From Cerioporus squamosus (taxonomy: Eukaryota; Basidiomycota; Agaricomycetes; Polyporales; Polyporaceae), in assembly GCA_022592435.1 (NCBI GenBank), contig JABYQS010000155.1, positions 24,613 to 88,612 of the forward strand: a stretch of 64,000 nucleotides of DNA, in the 5' to 3' direction. The notes beneath the pieces are model-generated. The model worked only from the letters and a program-made list of their open reading frames with translations, was not told the DNA's origin and made no database searches. Below are positions 33,327 through 42,884 of this stretch, in pieces. The position numbers and the translations under genes were made by a program. Within the stretch, counting starts at the first letter, position 1, and the number at the start of each line of letters is the position of its first letter.

Positions 33327-34571
33327 ATGGGATTCGCACTCATGGACACTCTCCCCGTCGAGCTTCTTTCCTCAATATTCTCCTTCGCTTGTACAGATGG
33401 CGGATACACCGGTGCCAGCCTCTCCGCCATCTCGAACCGCATCCGCACCCTGTCCAGACCCTACTCATTTCAAAGCATCGCGCTGTTCAGCTGGACACAA
33501 ATCGTCGCGTTCTCCTTATTCCTGCACACCTGCCACGCCGCTCAAACTCCACTTTACCTCCGCTTCCACTGCCATCATTTATACATGACCGACCGCAGGA
33601 GCGCTTGGCCATCACGGGTCTGCCATGGTGGCGACAGCCTCAACTGCGACCGTGACAGCCTGAGTCTCTCCAGCCCCGACGTGCAAGACGCGCCGAATGC
33701 GCCCGGGTCCCACGCGGAACATGCGTACCACATCCTCACCCTCCTGGGACCCCACCTCCGTACCCTCACGCTGCTAGCCTTCGAAGAGCCTGATGCGTCT
33801 TCAAGCATTAGCACCTCACTAAGGTTCCCCTTCCTAGAGGAGCTCACCATCCACGGCTCCTTCTTTCGCAGTCTAAAACACGCCGGGTCACGAAACCTGT
33901 GCACACCGCCCTTGCGTCGTCTTCACATCATCCAGAACGTCACGTTCGAGTACGAGTTCGTCAAGCAGGTCTCGGAGCTCGCTCCAGCGCTGACGCACCT
34001 GCGGCTCTCGGAGCTGAGCACCGCGATGCACCACATTGGGGACCTCGTACACACCGGCGTCGCTTCCATTATCAGAGTCGGAGGTCCCGGCAATGACGAC
34101 GAACACCGCGCCTTTCCAAGAACGCTGGAGAAGCTCGTCTTGCAGTTCCGGAACGAGGACTGGGACGTCTCCTCAAACCAGGCGTCCGATTCAGTGCCCG
34201 TAAGTAGCGCGTCGTTATTCCGCTGTCGAAGTCGAAGTTGGACTGACCGGTGCGGTCAGCTCTCCGCATATCGCACTGCGTACTTGGAGGCGCAATTCAA
34301 GTACATGTTGTCGACGCTGTGGCGCTACATTAAGGCCGACTCGAAGAGACGCGTCGTGGTGCTCCGGCCATACTCGCACGACGAGGCGAAGGCGCATCCT
34401 CAGTCAGGTCACGCGGTACCGACCGCGCAGCAGTGTTGTGCGGACGTTGAGCGGAGCTGGAAGGCACGCGCCGCAGGGGAGGACGGACTGTGGGACGTGA
34501 AAGACTCGGACATACTCCTTGCGTATGATCATCGCGGTCCGCTTGGTCATGAGAGGCGAGCCTTCTCATAG
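33327..34571 (+). CDS. F-box-like protein
   Basis: Begins at ATG 33327 with MGFALMDTLPVELLSSIFSF, which carries the LPxELLxxIF core of F-boxes. A long open reading frame follows (SAISNRIRTLSRPYSFQSI; LTLLGPHLRTLTLLAF; TLEKLVLQFRNEDWD). A 60-nt intron (34200-34259, GTAAGT donor) leads to a second exon from LSAYRTAYLEAQFKYML to the stop at 34571. It has the same orientation as the F-box-like gene just upstream (about 200 bp gap) but low sequence similarity to it. The start is chosen because it precedes the F-box directly. Likely substrate receptor; target unknown. Confidence 0.7.
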   Translation: MGFALMDTLPVELLSSIFSFACTDGGYTGASLSAISNRIRTLSRPYSFQSIALFSWTQIVAFSLFLHTCHAAQTPLYLRFHCHHLYMTDRRSAWPSRVCHGGDSLNCDRDSLSLSSPDVQDAPNAPGSHAEHAYHILTLLGPHLRTLTLLAFEEPDASSSISTSLRFPFLEELTIHGSFFRSLKHAGSRNLCTPPLRRLHIIQNVTFEYEFVKQVSELAPALTHLRLSELSTAMHHIGDLVHTGVASIIRVGGPGNDDEHRAFPRTLEKLVLQFRNEDWDVSSNQASDSVPVSSASLFRCRSRSWTDRCGQLSAYRTAYLEAQFKYMLSTLWRYIKADSKRRVVVLRPYSHDEAKAHPQSGHAVPTAQQCCADVERSWKARAAGEDGLWDVKDSDILLAYDHRGPLGHERRAFS

Positions 34572-34734
34572 GCAATCGAACGAGTGCGTGAACCGTGCCG
34601 CGCTTCACGCTTCACTAGTTGACTTCAGAAACGTCACAGAGTACATCTGACAATACGCATAGACAACATGAGAGCGACACCGCCGATCAGCGAGGTTCAA
34701 GATTTCACAGCTGGAGCACGTACATACGGTCATA

Positions 34735-35559
34735 TCATCGGAATGTATACGGTGGTGGCACAACTACTGGGTCGACCAGCCTCATGCCCGAGTCCATCTC
34801 TTGCGCTACCAGCACCGTCCGGGATCCTTCCTTACCACTAGACTTGGCCTTCGATACCGACGGCGAGCGCGCCGGCCCGAGCTTCAAGTGTGTTGGCGGT
34901 GGACTAGAAAGCAGCGGCGTGCCATCCAGGAGGCCGGCGCTCTTCTGCGAGTCTGGCCAAGTACTTTTTTCCGAAGAGAATGGCGTAATCGTCAGCGCCG
35001 CAGAGAATGGGTCGGAAGACATAAGGGAGGTCGTGAGCGGCGGAGAGGGGAGTGGTTTCTCAATCCACAGTGGAGGCGGACGAGTGATGGTAGAAGGGGT
35101 GAAAAGCGCTAGACTGTATTTGCGTGCTTTACGCGGTGCTTCGAGTACGGGACGAGACTCCGCTACCGCGAACAAGTCAGTACCGCACGACCGCACCATG
35201 CTGGCAATCAGCACTTACTTATCCAGACCTGGGACGGAGCACATCGACGACTCTTCCTGCGCTTCGTGAGCCAGTACCCGAGAAAGATCGCCCCCATGAG
35301 GAGGACAACGCTGCCCGCAGCTGCTGCGCCAATTATAGCATCTGTCTGGTTCTTCGACTGAGGGTTGGCTGAGTCGCGTGAAACACCCTCCCGGATGTCA
35401 TCATGAGGGCGCCCTCGGTAGTCATGAGGATGCTCATTGCGGCGGTGAAGTTGAAGGTATCCGGTCATCCAGTACGAGTCTGTGACAGCAGAGGATGTTC
35501 AATACGAAGTGAATTCGCGACGGCTTGAGCATACCTGCTATTGAGCCAATGAGCACCAT
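34735..35559 (-). CDS. Single-pass membrane protein with Ser/Pro-rich cytosolic tail
   Basis: Three exons are readable. A short first exon from ATG 35559 (MVLIGSIAD) leads to YWMTGYLQLHRRNEH. A Gly/Ala transmembrane helix (DAIIGAAAAGSVVLLMGAIF) with a KRRKSRR stop-transfer signal precedes a long tail rich in Ser, Pro and Thr (e.g. KPLPSPPLTTSLMSSDPF), ending at 34735. The intron between RCAPSQVWI and TESRPVLEA has GTAAGT and TAG. Similar architecture (Ser-rich exterior, one helix, disordered tail) is frequent in basidiomycetes, with no known function. The N-terminus is short and has no signal peptide, so the true first exon may lie upstream: an open frame near 35700-35760 encodes LLPVELVLSLLFAFF, which could be a signal sequence. 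Confidence 0.55.
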
Positions 35560-35564
35560 GGCTT

Positions 35565-36483
35565 CCTATACTCGTGGTATCCTCAACACCGGGAGAAGAT
35601 CATAGGACGAGTTGCGTGAATGCTGATCGCGAGAGGTGAGCGGGTCGGGACACGGCACGAGTGAAGAAAGCGAAGAGCAAACTGAGGACCAGCTCAACCG
35701 GGAGGAGGAAGTCAACTTCGAAGGAAGTCCACTGCATACCGTCCTATTTCTCGTCAAGCCCCTTCGCAAACGGATGCTATAAGGCGCGTCTGTTTGCTGT
35801 AAACGCGCTCGCACGAGCGGCAGAACCTCATCATATCTCCGGGGACACATCAAGCCCGGTCTATGCGGACGAATCGTGAGGAGAGGTACGGTGGCGTCGT
35901 CATGGCGATATGCACTTACGGTGGTGTTGCGCACCAACAGACAGATCCTCGTGTCGAGAAGCTTGACGTTCCGGTAGGCTGTAGCAGACCGCTGCAAGAG
36001 CCCGACTACCAAGCGTGGAACGGCCTTCCTGTCATGTTGGGATGAGACCATGACAGATCCGGTGCTTGAGACCCCGGTGGCGTAGTTCGAGGTGCGAGGC
36101 GATACACTGTTACAGTAGCGTCAGTCTACGGGGTAAGTACTCGATAGCGATCGAGTGACTTCACCTCTGATACTGGCGTAAATTCCGACAAGCTCGGAAG
36201 GAGGACTAAAAGCAGGGAATTCGCACCCAGGCTCCGAGTATGCCAGTGTAAGTACGTTGCTGATGTACATCTATACGGCATGGCTACTCAGGGCCGCAGG
36301 CTGCAGTCCTGCAGGAGTACATGGAATCGCCGGAAAGGCCGACTACTCCTATGTACAACCGTCCACATATGCCCAGAGTCCCCGAACGTGTTTGTGGATG
36401 TTAACCTCTATCATACGAGGCATGCAGGAAGGCGTGTATGAAGGGAGGCAACAGGACCGTCAAAGGCAGCAACTCGGAAGCGT
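35565..36483. other. Intergenic stretch without a supported gene
   Basis: Minus-strand frame 35566-36051 may include the 5' end of the membrane-protein gene. The rest shows nothing I can support. Confidence 0.4.
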
Positions 36484-36485
36484 TA

Positions 36486-37094
36486 CAGCTATTTCCAAAA
36501 CAAGTGGCCGCGCGACTCCGACTGACGCGCTTGCAATTTCGACGCGAGAAATTGAAGAAATTCGTGTGAGCTCTGAATACGCCCCTACGGGTCCTCATTA
36601 CAATACTGGAGGACTGAACAGACAATCGTCAGTCTGTGTGAGTATCTTGGGGCGTGTAGGAGTGCGCTGTAGCCGGCTAGATGCGCCAGGTCACATCCAG
36701 ATGTTGAATAGCTCTGAGGTTGAGAAACAAGTGCCCTTCTACACCGTCGCTCCTCAAAGTCATCTTGGGTATTATTGAATTGATTATCTTTCAGTTCCGA
36801 TGCTCTCTATGCCTCGAGAAGGGGAATCCTTGATTGTAGACGACGACCGTCACCGGAGACTATAGGCGCCGAATGACCGACTCGCAGCACCGAGCAGCGT
36901 CGCCGGCTTTCTGCCCTCTCGCTGTCTCGTAGGGTCTCGCAAACTCACCGACAGACCCACGCGGCCCCTTAGAAGCTCAGATAATTGAATGCGTACGCTC
37001 GCGAGGCCAGCACAATTTCAGGAATTTCTCGAATTATTCGTGCAAAAAGTGCAGTGCGCAAATGGCGCCCGGCCACTTGTTTTGGAAATAGCTG
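36486..37094. mobile_element. 609-bp MITE with long inverted repeats, TA target site
   Basis: The left end begins cagctatttccaaaacaagt, and the right end is its exact reverse complement over about 24 bp, then imperfect complementarity to about 95 bp. TA flanks both sides (36484-36485, 37095-37096). No transposase frame is present. Its ends resemble those of the element at 60227-60717: both start CAGCT and then share tCAAAACnAnTGnCCG. Tc1/mariner-type non-autonomous element. Confidence 0.75.
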
Positions 37095-37099
37095 TATTC

Positions 37100-37640
37100 G
37101 CTCTCGGTATATCAACCTCAGACTGCTTTCATGTCATAACTTCCCGACTGGAAGTCTCATGGGCCATGGCGAGATTTCATTCGTATTTCATTCATGTTTG
37201 AGCTACTACGACCTATGACTAGTCAGTTGACGAAAGGCTAAACAGAGAATCAACATGCAGAAGTGCATGAGGTCTTCGTAGCGGAGCTAGTCGAGTGTGT
37301 CGCGCGAACCCTTGCAAATAGGTGCCACGTTTGCCGTCCAAACGCGTGACGTCACGCGACAGACGCGTCCTCGTGACAACGCGTTTGGCTCCTTCAACTT
37401 AACTTCAAGTTGTTCTTTGGTTGGTCTCGCACCTCCACTCCCTGGCGAGGCATGCAGCTACCACCGAGTCACACATCAGGATGTTGCACTTCAAATATCG
37501 AGACGACAAGGACAGTGAAATTACTAGGAGAGGTACGGATGATAGCTGACAACTAAAGACGTGCGTACGATAGACGAAAACCATCCATAGAATAGACTGA
37601 CGTGTGTAAGGTATCGAATCCTAGACTGTTATCCGATAGT
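37100..37640. other. Short intergenic stretch without a supported gene
   Basis: Between the MITE and the first MYND gene. No frame above 80 codons and no repeats noticed. Confidence 0.45.
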
Positions 37641-37642
37641 GC

Positions 37643-38829
37643 TCAGACAGCTTCTGAAAAGGGGGTATCAAGGGCTTCCGGGTGCGTGCTGCCCGACTTC
37701 GGCTGGCGGGGCCCACAGACGGCTTTATGCCGCGCCCAATCCTGGTAGTGAAATCGTCTCAGCGACGCACGTATATGTTCGTTGTCAGAGCCTCTCACCT
37801 TCCGCTGACAAGCCTTGCTGCAATAGCTCGGCGTGTCCTCAGGCGCACAAGAGCCTGCACACCGTCTGAACTGGCGCGCCTTCAACGAACGGAATCCGCA
37901 CGACGGCTCCGCGCACATGTAACGAGAGGGAGCCAGACGCATCTTCTCCAGGATGCGCTGTCGGACGTCGTACGCCCTCCACAGCTGCCTGTACTTCCCC
38001 TCCCCAAAGCGCTCGCCCCCACGGACGTCCTGGCCGTGTGCCTCTCCGAGCTGCAGGACGACGTCGGCGATCTCGAACGCGCCGGGAAACCGGAGGCCGT
38101 GATCGATAGCTGCGTGCGCGTCCATGACCGCGTGGAGGAGATCCGGATCCTTGAGGTATGCGGACAGAGTGCCCGCGGTGTCCTTCAGGCGGTACTTGGT
38201 GAGGTAGGCGAGCGCCGCCGCGCCGTGTGCGTGGGTGTGCTCCGTGTCGGATACGGAGAGGCTCTCCACCCGTTCGTAGGCTCCGTGGCGCTTGAGAACG
38301 ATGTCGGTGAACAAGAGAGCCGCCTCTGGTTCGAAAGGAGCACCGCATCCTGTAGCACACCTGTGACGACACCGTACTCAGTAAAGCGTCGCAGCTGGAC
38401 TCGGCTTTGGAAGGGGACACACCGTGCTGCGAGCTCCAGGATGCTCTCGGCATCCGTGGCAGCCTTCGCCATGACGCTGTCTGTGGGGGTGTCGGTGATG
38501 TAACGGGCCATCCCGGGCACACACTTGCGGCAGTCAGAGCCGCACTCGTATGCGTCGTGGTATGCATCGCGTCGGAACGCCATGTAGCTCTCGAGGTTCG
38601 GAACCATGGGCACGCTCAGGCTCCCCGACGACTGGCAGCAATCGGTGCGCCAAGTTGATCCTACTGAGCAGTTACTGCTGTACGTCGTGAGAGGCTCGCA
38701 TGGTGGCGGAAAGGCTGATTCCAAGGGGGAGGTAGGTTCCGGACTGGTGGGAGGAGTGGATATATCGGAGTCGCTCAGGCTGCATGTGGACCAGTCCGGA
38801 GTAGAAGGTGTGCTGCAGTTGGATGACAT
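37643..38829 (-). CDS. MYND-type zinc-finger protein 1
   Basis: The Ser/Thr/Pro-rich N-terminus (MSSNCSTPSTPDWSTCSLSD) is followed by a helical region (FRRDAYHDAYECGSDCRK; ALLFTDIVLKRHGAYERV; TLSAYLKDPDLLHAVMDAH; YRQLWRAYDVRQRILEKM). The C-terminal MYND finger has CAEPSC, CAGSC, YCSKAC and DWARHKAVC, with eight potential zinc ligands complete. A 62-nt intron splits the segment after LELAA, giving RCATGCGAPFEPEAALL. A second intron splits the finger between QRK and DWARH. MYND domains bind proline-containing partners, and the rest gives no function. Start 38829, stop 37643. It lies in tandem with a diverged relative at 40.2-41.8 kb. Confidence 0.8.
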
Positions 38830-38834
38830 CTAAA

Positions 38835-40185
38835 ACGAGAGACTATGGTCAGTATATGGCACGCTGGCACTGGCAGAAGCAAGGAATGAATGAAAGTTGG
38901 TATGGGATCGCGAAAGAGGTGGCACAAGGGCTCCTCCTTCCGGGCTTCGGCCACGCAATGACGATCTCGACGGCGTCGCGTAAATATCCGAGCCCGGCAG
39001 CGCAGGTAGCCGACGTTAGCTGCCACTTTGCTGAGGCTGAGCTCAGCTCAGCCCACCGATACTGTGTAGCGTGGTGGCGGGATGTATCTGCATACCTGGC
39101 GAGAAACAGACATGGGCGACTTCCGAAGGTCGCATGCATACTACTACTACTGTAGCAGGAGCTAGACGAACACAATGCCCGCCGGTCGCTGCAGTGCATG
39201 TTTTGTTCCAGGTGTGTCCTCACGACATATCTCAGTAAGGACCTGAGCCGTAAGGCCATACCCAAGCAAGACGAACATGGCGAGTCACGTCGCGGCTCTC
39301 ACTAACCTTCAAGAACAGGGTTCCAAAGTCGAGAAGCGATGTAGGACAGAGAACGCCAGTGAGAACAGGATGAACGCGAAATGCCGACGGTAGCGCAAAG
39401 TCGGAAAGCGGCGTAAGGAGGGGTGACGCTACGTAGTACGGGGTGGAGGAGCGATAGTGGGGGCAGTGTAAAGTGTCCAAGTCGAACCCGTCCACTTCGA
39501 GCTTATGTACGGTGACGGGACTCCACTCGACTCAGTCACAACTTATGTCACGGCAGCCTCTCGTCGGACGGCATAGCACTTCACAAAGAGTACTCCGAGC
39601 GTAGATTGGCAGCATCGACCGCTAATAACAAAGGGGAGAGCCCGGCCGTGGGCAAAGTAAAGCGTAGGTCAAAGAGTCCCGCAGATCTGCGAGTGGCCCA
39701 GTGTGCACATACCCGTCAAGGAGAGGCCCGGGAGTGTCAAAGCGACAGCGATGCGCAATGGCAGTGCGCGCACCGAGTCCAGTGCATTACGAGCACAAAA
39801 TGAAGCATGCGGTCGATTCAAAAATCATACATCAAGGATCCCTGAGCAAAGAGCTAACTATGCGATGTATATGCTACGTACTGGTCAACGTGAGCACGGA
39901 GTAGACAGAAAGAATACACACGCACGAATCAAGACGGGAATATGGCAAACAAGTCCGAATGTCCGTCTTCCGTGTGGCAGAACGTCTGACCGGAGGGTCA
40001 GACTGCCCTCGATCGAGGTGCAGCCTTGACATGGCGACATCCGCACGTCTTGCACAACGGAACATTCGGCTGAGGAAACGAGATATGTCAACAACTTCCG
40101 ATCACAGAATGATTCATGCTTACCCGAGGACGACTTTTGCCAGTCATAGTTGTCCTATCGACGGACCGCTCGGCCACTGCAAACG
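38835..40185. other. Intergenic stretch between the MYND genes
   Basis: No frame on either strand shows a domain or a consistent intron pattern. The sequence from about 39600 on becomes richer in short direct repeats. A CTA triplet run lies near 39140. Confidence 0.4.
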
Positions 40186-40186
40186 C

Positions 40187-41761
40187 TCAGATGAATCTCC
40201 GGGCGCGCATATACACCTTAGAATTCGACGCACAAACTTCTTGCACTAACCGCTCTTTCAAGGGCAGCTGCCACATGCTCCTGAACGATCGCAAGAACTC
40301 GGGGCTGAACGTCTTCGTGCGTACGCGAATAATCTCGCCCTTGTGGTCTCGCCCGGGATGCGGGAAGTCGATGAAGATCTCCGGGCCATTCCACTCCGAC
40401 CAGACCAGCCAGTCCGGAAGGTAGACGTTCGGATACGACGTGTCATACTTCTCGATGTCGACCCAGTTCGTGTCGCCGTCGTCGTCTGGTATCGAAGGGG
40501 CCGCTAAGCCGAGCTTGCATGCATAACGGTGTACGAACCAGTGCTAGAGGCGTTCGTATCACTCAGTAGTGCCATCGCGTCGACATTCAAACATGACGTA
40601 CCTTCTCCTGACAGTAGTGGCTGCAATAGTACGGCTTGACAGACTCGGGGCAGCTTCCGGCGCACTTGCGCATGGCTTTCTTGTTGACAGCCTGAACGCC
40701 GCACCCGTCCGCTGCGCAGCGGTACTGGTTAGGAGCCTTGCGGATTTTGGTGAGGCGCAACTTCTCCTGGTCCGCCTGCCAGACCAGGTAATCGTCGTAC
40801 GCTCGCCACATCGATATCATCTCCTTGAAGCCTTCGATCTTCCGAAAGTCGATGCCAAATCGCTTCTGCAGCGTCGTGAGGTAGCTGGCGATTCGGATGA
40901 CGATGAACGGGATGGGGCCCTCCCAGCAGAGCATGTTGGCGTAGTAAGCTGCGTTGTTCAACCACGGACGCTCCATGATTGCGTGCAGGGATCCCTGGGG
41001 GTCGAGGCAGAATTGCGACTGGAAGTTCAGCCACGCGCACGCTGCGAGGGCTCGCTTCCGGAGCTGGAACGAGGTACTGGTTATCGTCGGAGGTTTCTTG
41101 CCATTGAGACTGAGGAGCGGGAGCTCGAGGCCGGTGAGGCCTTCCAGCAGCTCGAGGATAGCTGGAAACATCATCTCCTGTTGGGGGTCGACCTCGCAGT
41201 CGACGATGCCTCTGACACCGCCGCGAAGTGAGTACATGGGAGGACAGATGATGCACCAGATTGACTGACCGTACTCCAAGCTCGAGCATCATGGGGCCAT
41301 CGTAGACCTGCTCTCCGCGCTTCAACTTCTCGTACGGGTATTCCTGGATCCACCGAATGGCGTCACGATAGACTTTCCGATAGTCAGGGACCTTGCGGTA
41401 GTCATAGTACAGCTCCTGCTTGAGCACAACAAGATCATCGAGGTTCGCGTACACCGCGGGCAAGACTGGAGGCCTGTTGAAGATGACTTCGTGGATGCGA
41501 GGTATCGAATCTTCCGGCTGAGCATGTTTCGCCTTTTTGCGTCTTGTACGGTCGCGCCGTTCGATGTGCATTCTGAAGCGCGAAAGTCAGACTGGAAGCC
41601 TTCGTGAATTAGACCGTACTCACTGGCACATGCGGTCCACGATGTCCGTTGGCTGGTTAGCTGGCTGGATGACATTGTGAATTTGCGGGGAATGTTCGAT
41701 GACCCGAGCGTACTTACCATCTTTTACAGCCGCGAGGTGAACAAAGTCTAAGAGCACGTCA
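40187..41761 (-). CDS. MYND-type zinc-finger protein 2, 5' end uncertain
   Basis: Readable exons: DFVHLAAVKD (from 41761), NQPTDIVDRMCQ, MHIERRDRTRRKKAKHAQPE with a long helical stretch, a segment GIVDCEVDPQQEMMFPAILE, then the MYND finger CAADGC / CAGSC / YCSHYC, and after an intron HWFVHRYAC. The protein continues with NWVDIEKYDTSYPNVYLPDW and WSEWNGPEIFIDFPHP to a stop at 40187. The zinc ligands and their spacing match MYND protein 1, as do FRRIE/WRAYDD helices, so the two genes are old tandem duplicates. I could not identify the first exon with its ATG; it lies upstream of 41761. Function unknown. Confidence 0.72.
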
Positions 41762-42062
41762 GCATACCTATATCGCCAAGCCCATACACCAGTACACACC
41801 TTTGCTCGTTGCGTAGAAAGCAAACTGGGTACGACTCACTGGGAAGAGAGCAAGTCCAATTGATTATAACTAGTTCGAACTCCGATGATGAATATTGTGA
41901 TGAATATAACCCCACGTTTAGCATACCATTCACTAGTGCTATCACACTGCTACTTCTCTCTTCTTATCTTTATCACTGTCTTTAACTTATCTGAGCTACT
42001 GATCCGTTCTTATTGCCTGTTCTCTGTTCTCAACGAGCACGTTGCTCCCGACGGCGAGCACG

Positions 42063-42880
42063 ATGGCGAAGTCGTCGGGCTGGGATCCTGTTCTCATCAT
42101 ATCTCAGGCATGCACTTGTACGTCTGTCTATCTTGAAAATATGCTCAAGTCTCTTCCACTCTCCAGATCATCGCGATGCAAACGCTGCACTACGTGACAC
42201 TTTCCCTGCTCATCCCCCCTCTCCTCGTCATGTTTGCTGAGCCAGGATCTCTGGAGTACGAAGGCGGCGCAGCCAATGTTGGTATGCCCTACGCAAATAT
42301 CTCCGATTGTGGTCTGATCAACCTTGGATAGGGATGATCATGGACTGGCGGGAGATGGCCGGAAGACCCACAACGCGCGCACTGCCAGGCCAAGGTCCGT
42401 GGACGTCCTGGAACTCTGTATGGAGCGGGGGCAAGCAAGTGGGTCTTGGATCCGCTCAGCAAATTGGCTTCAGGAGTGTAGACCCCGTGCGATGTTGGAT
42501 CATCGCGATATGCTGGATGGCGGCTTCGGCAGCAGAGTGCGTACTCTGTCTTCCCCACACCCCGCGCTATGTCCAATGAGGCGGTTCGTTCCAGCGTGTA
42601 CTACCTCTACAGTCTGATCCGACGACCAAGACTCATCCTCGACTTTGCCCTCACCCTTCTCTTCAACCACCTCGTTCTCACGACGTACTACTCCGCATCG
42701 ATCCCCACCTCCGTCTTCTTCTGGTTTGTCATGTGTATCAGCACCGCGGCTACCGTGGTCTTTGCTGAGCAATTGTGCGTCAAGCGGGAGATGAATGAGG
42801 GTCTGGTGGTTGCGACAGCACCCGACGGCGACGACAATGTCGAGATGGGCAGCCTGCTACGAGAGGATCGGGAGGACTAG
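42063..42880 (+). CDS. sys1: Sys1 homologue, Golgi membrane protein
   Basis: Exon 1 encodes MAKSSGWDPVLIISQ and exon 2 IIAMQTLHYVTLSLLIPPLLV, matching the well conserved WDPLLILSQIVLMQT start of Sys1. Further exons encode CWIIAICWMAASAAD, LILDFALTLLFNHLVLTTYY, PTSVFFWFVMCISTAATVVF and LCVKREMNEGLVV, giving four transmembrane helices and an acidic tail (stop at 42880). Sys1 recruits the Arl3 GTPase to the trans-Golgi. The first intron (42108-42166, 59 nt) begins with GC, not GT: the frame, the family alignment and the YAG acceptor leave no alternative GT donor. The other introns are canonical. The middle loop WREMAGRPTTRALPGQGPW is longer than in the animal protein. Confidence 0.85.
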
Positions 42881-42884
42881 TGTT

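Noticed and set aside
37682..38503. 273-codon plus-strand frame over MYND gene 1
   Set aside because: Antisense shadow; the minus strand gives a complete zinc finger and good introns.
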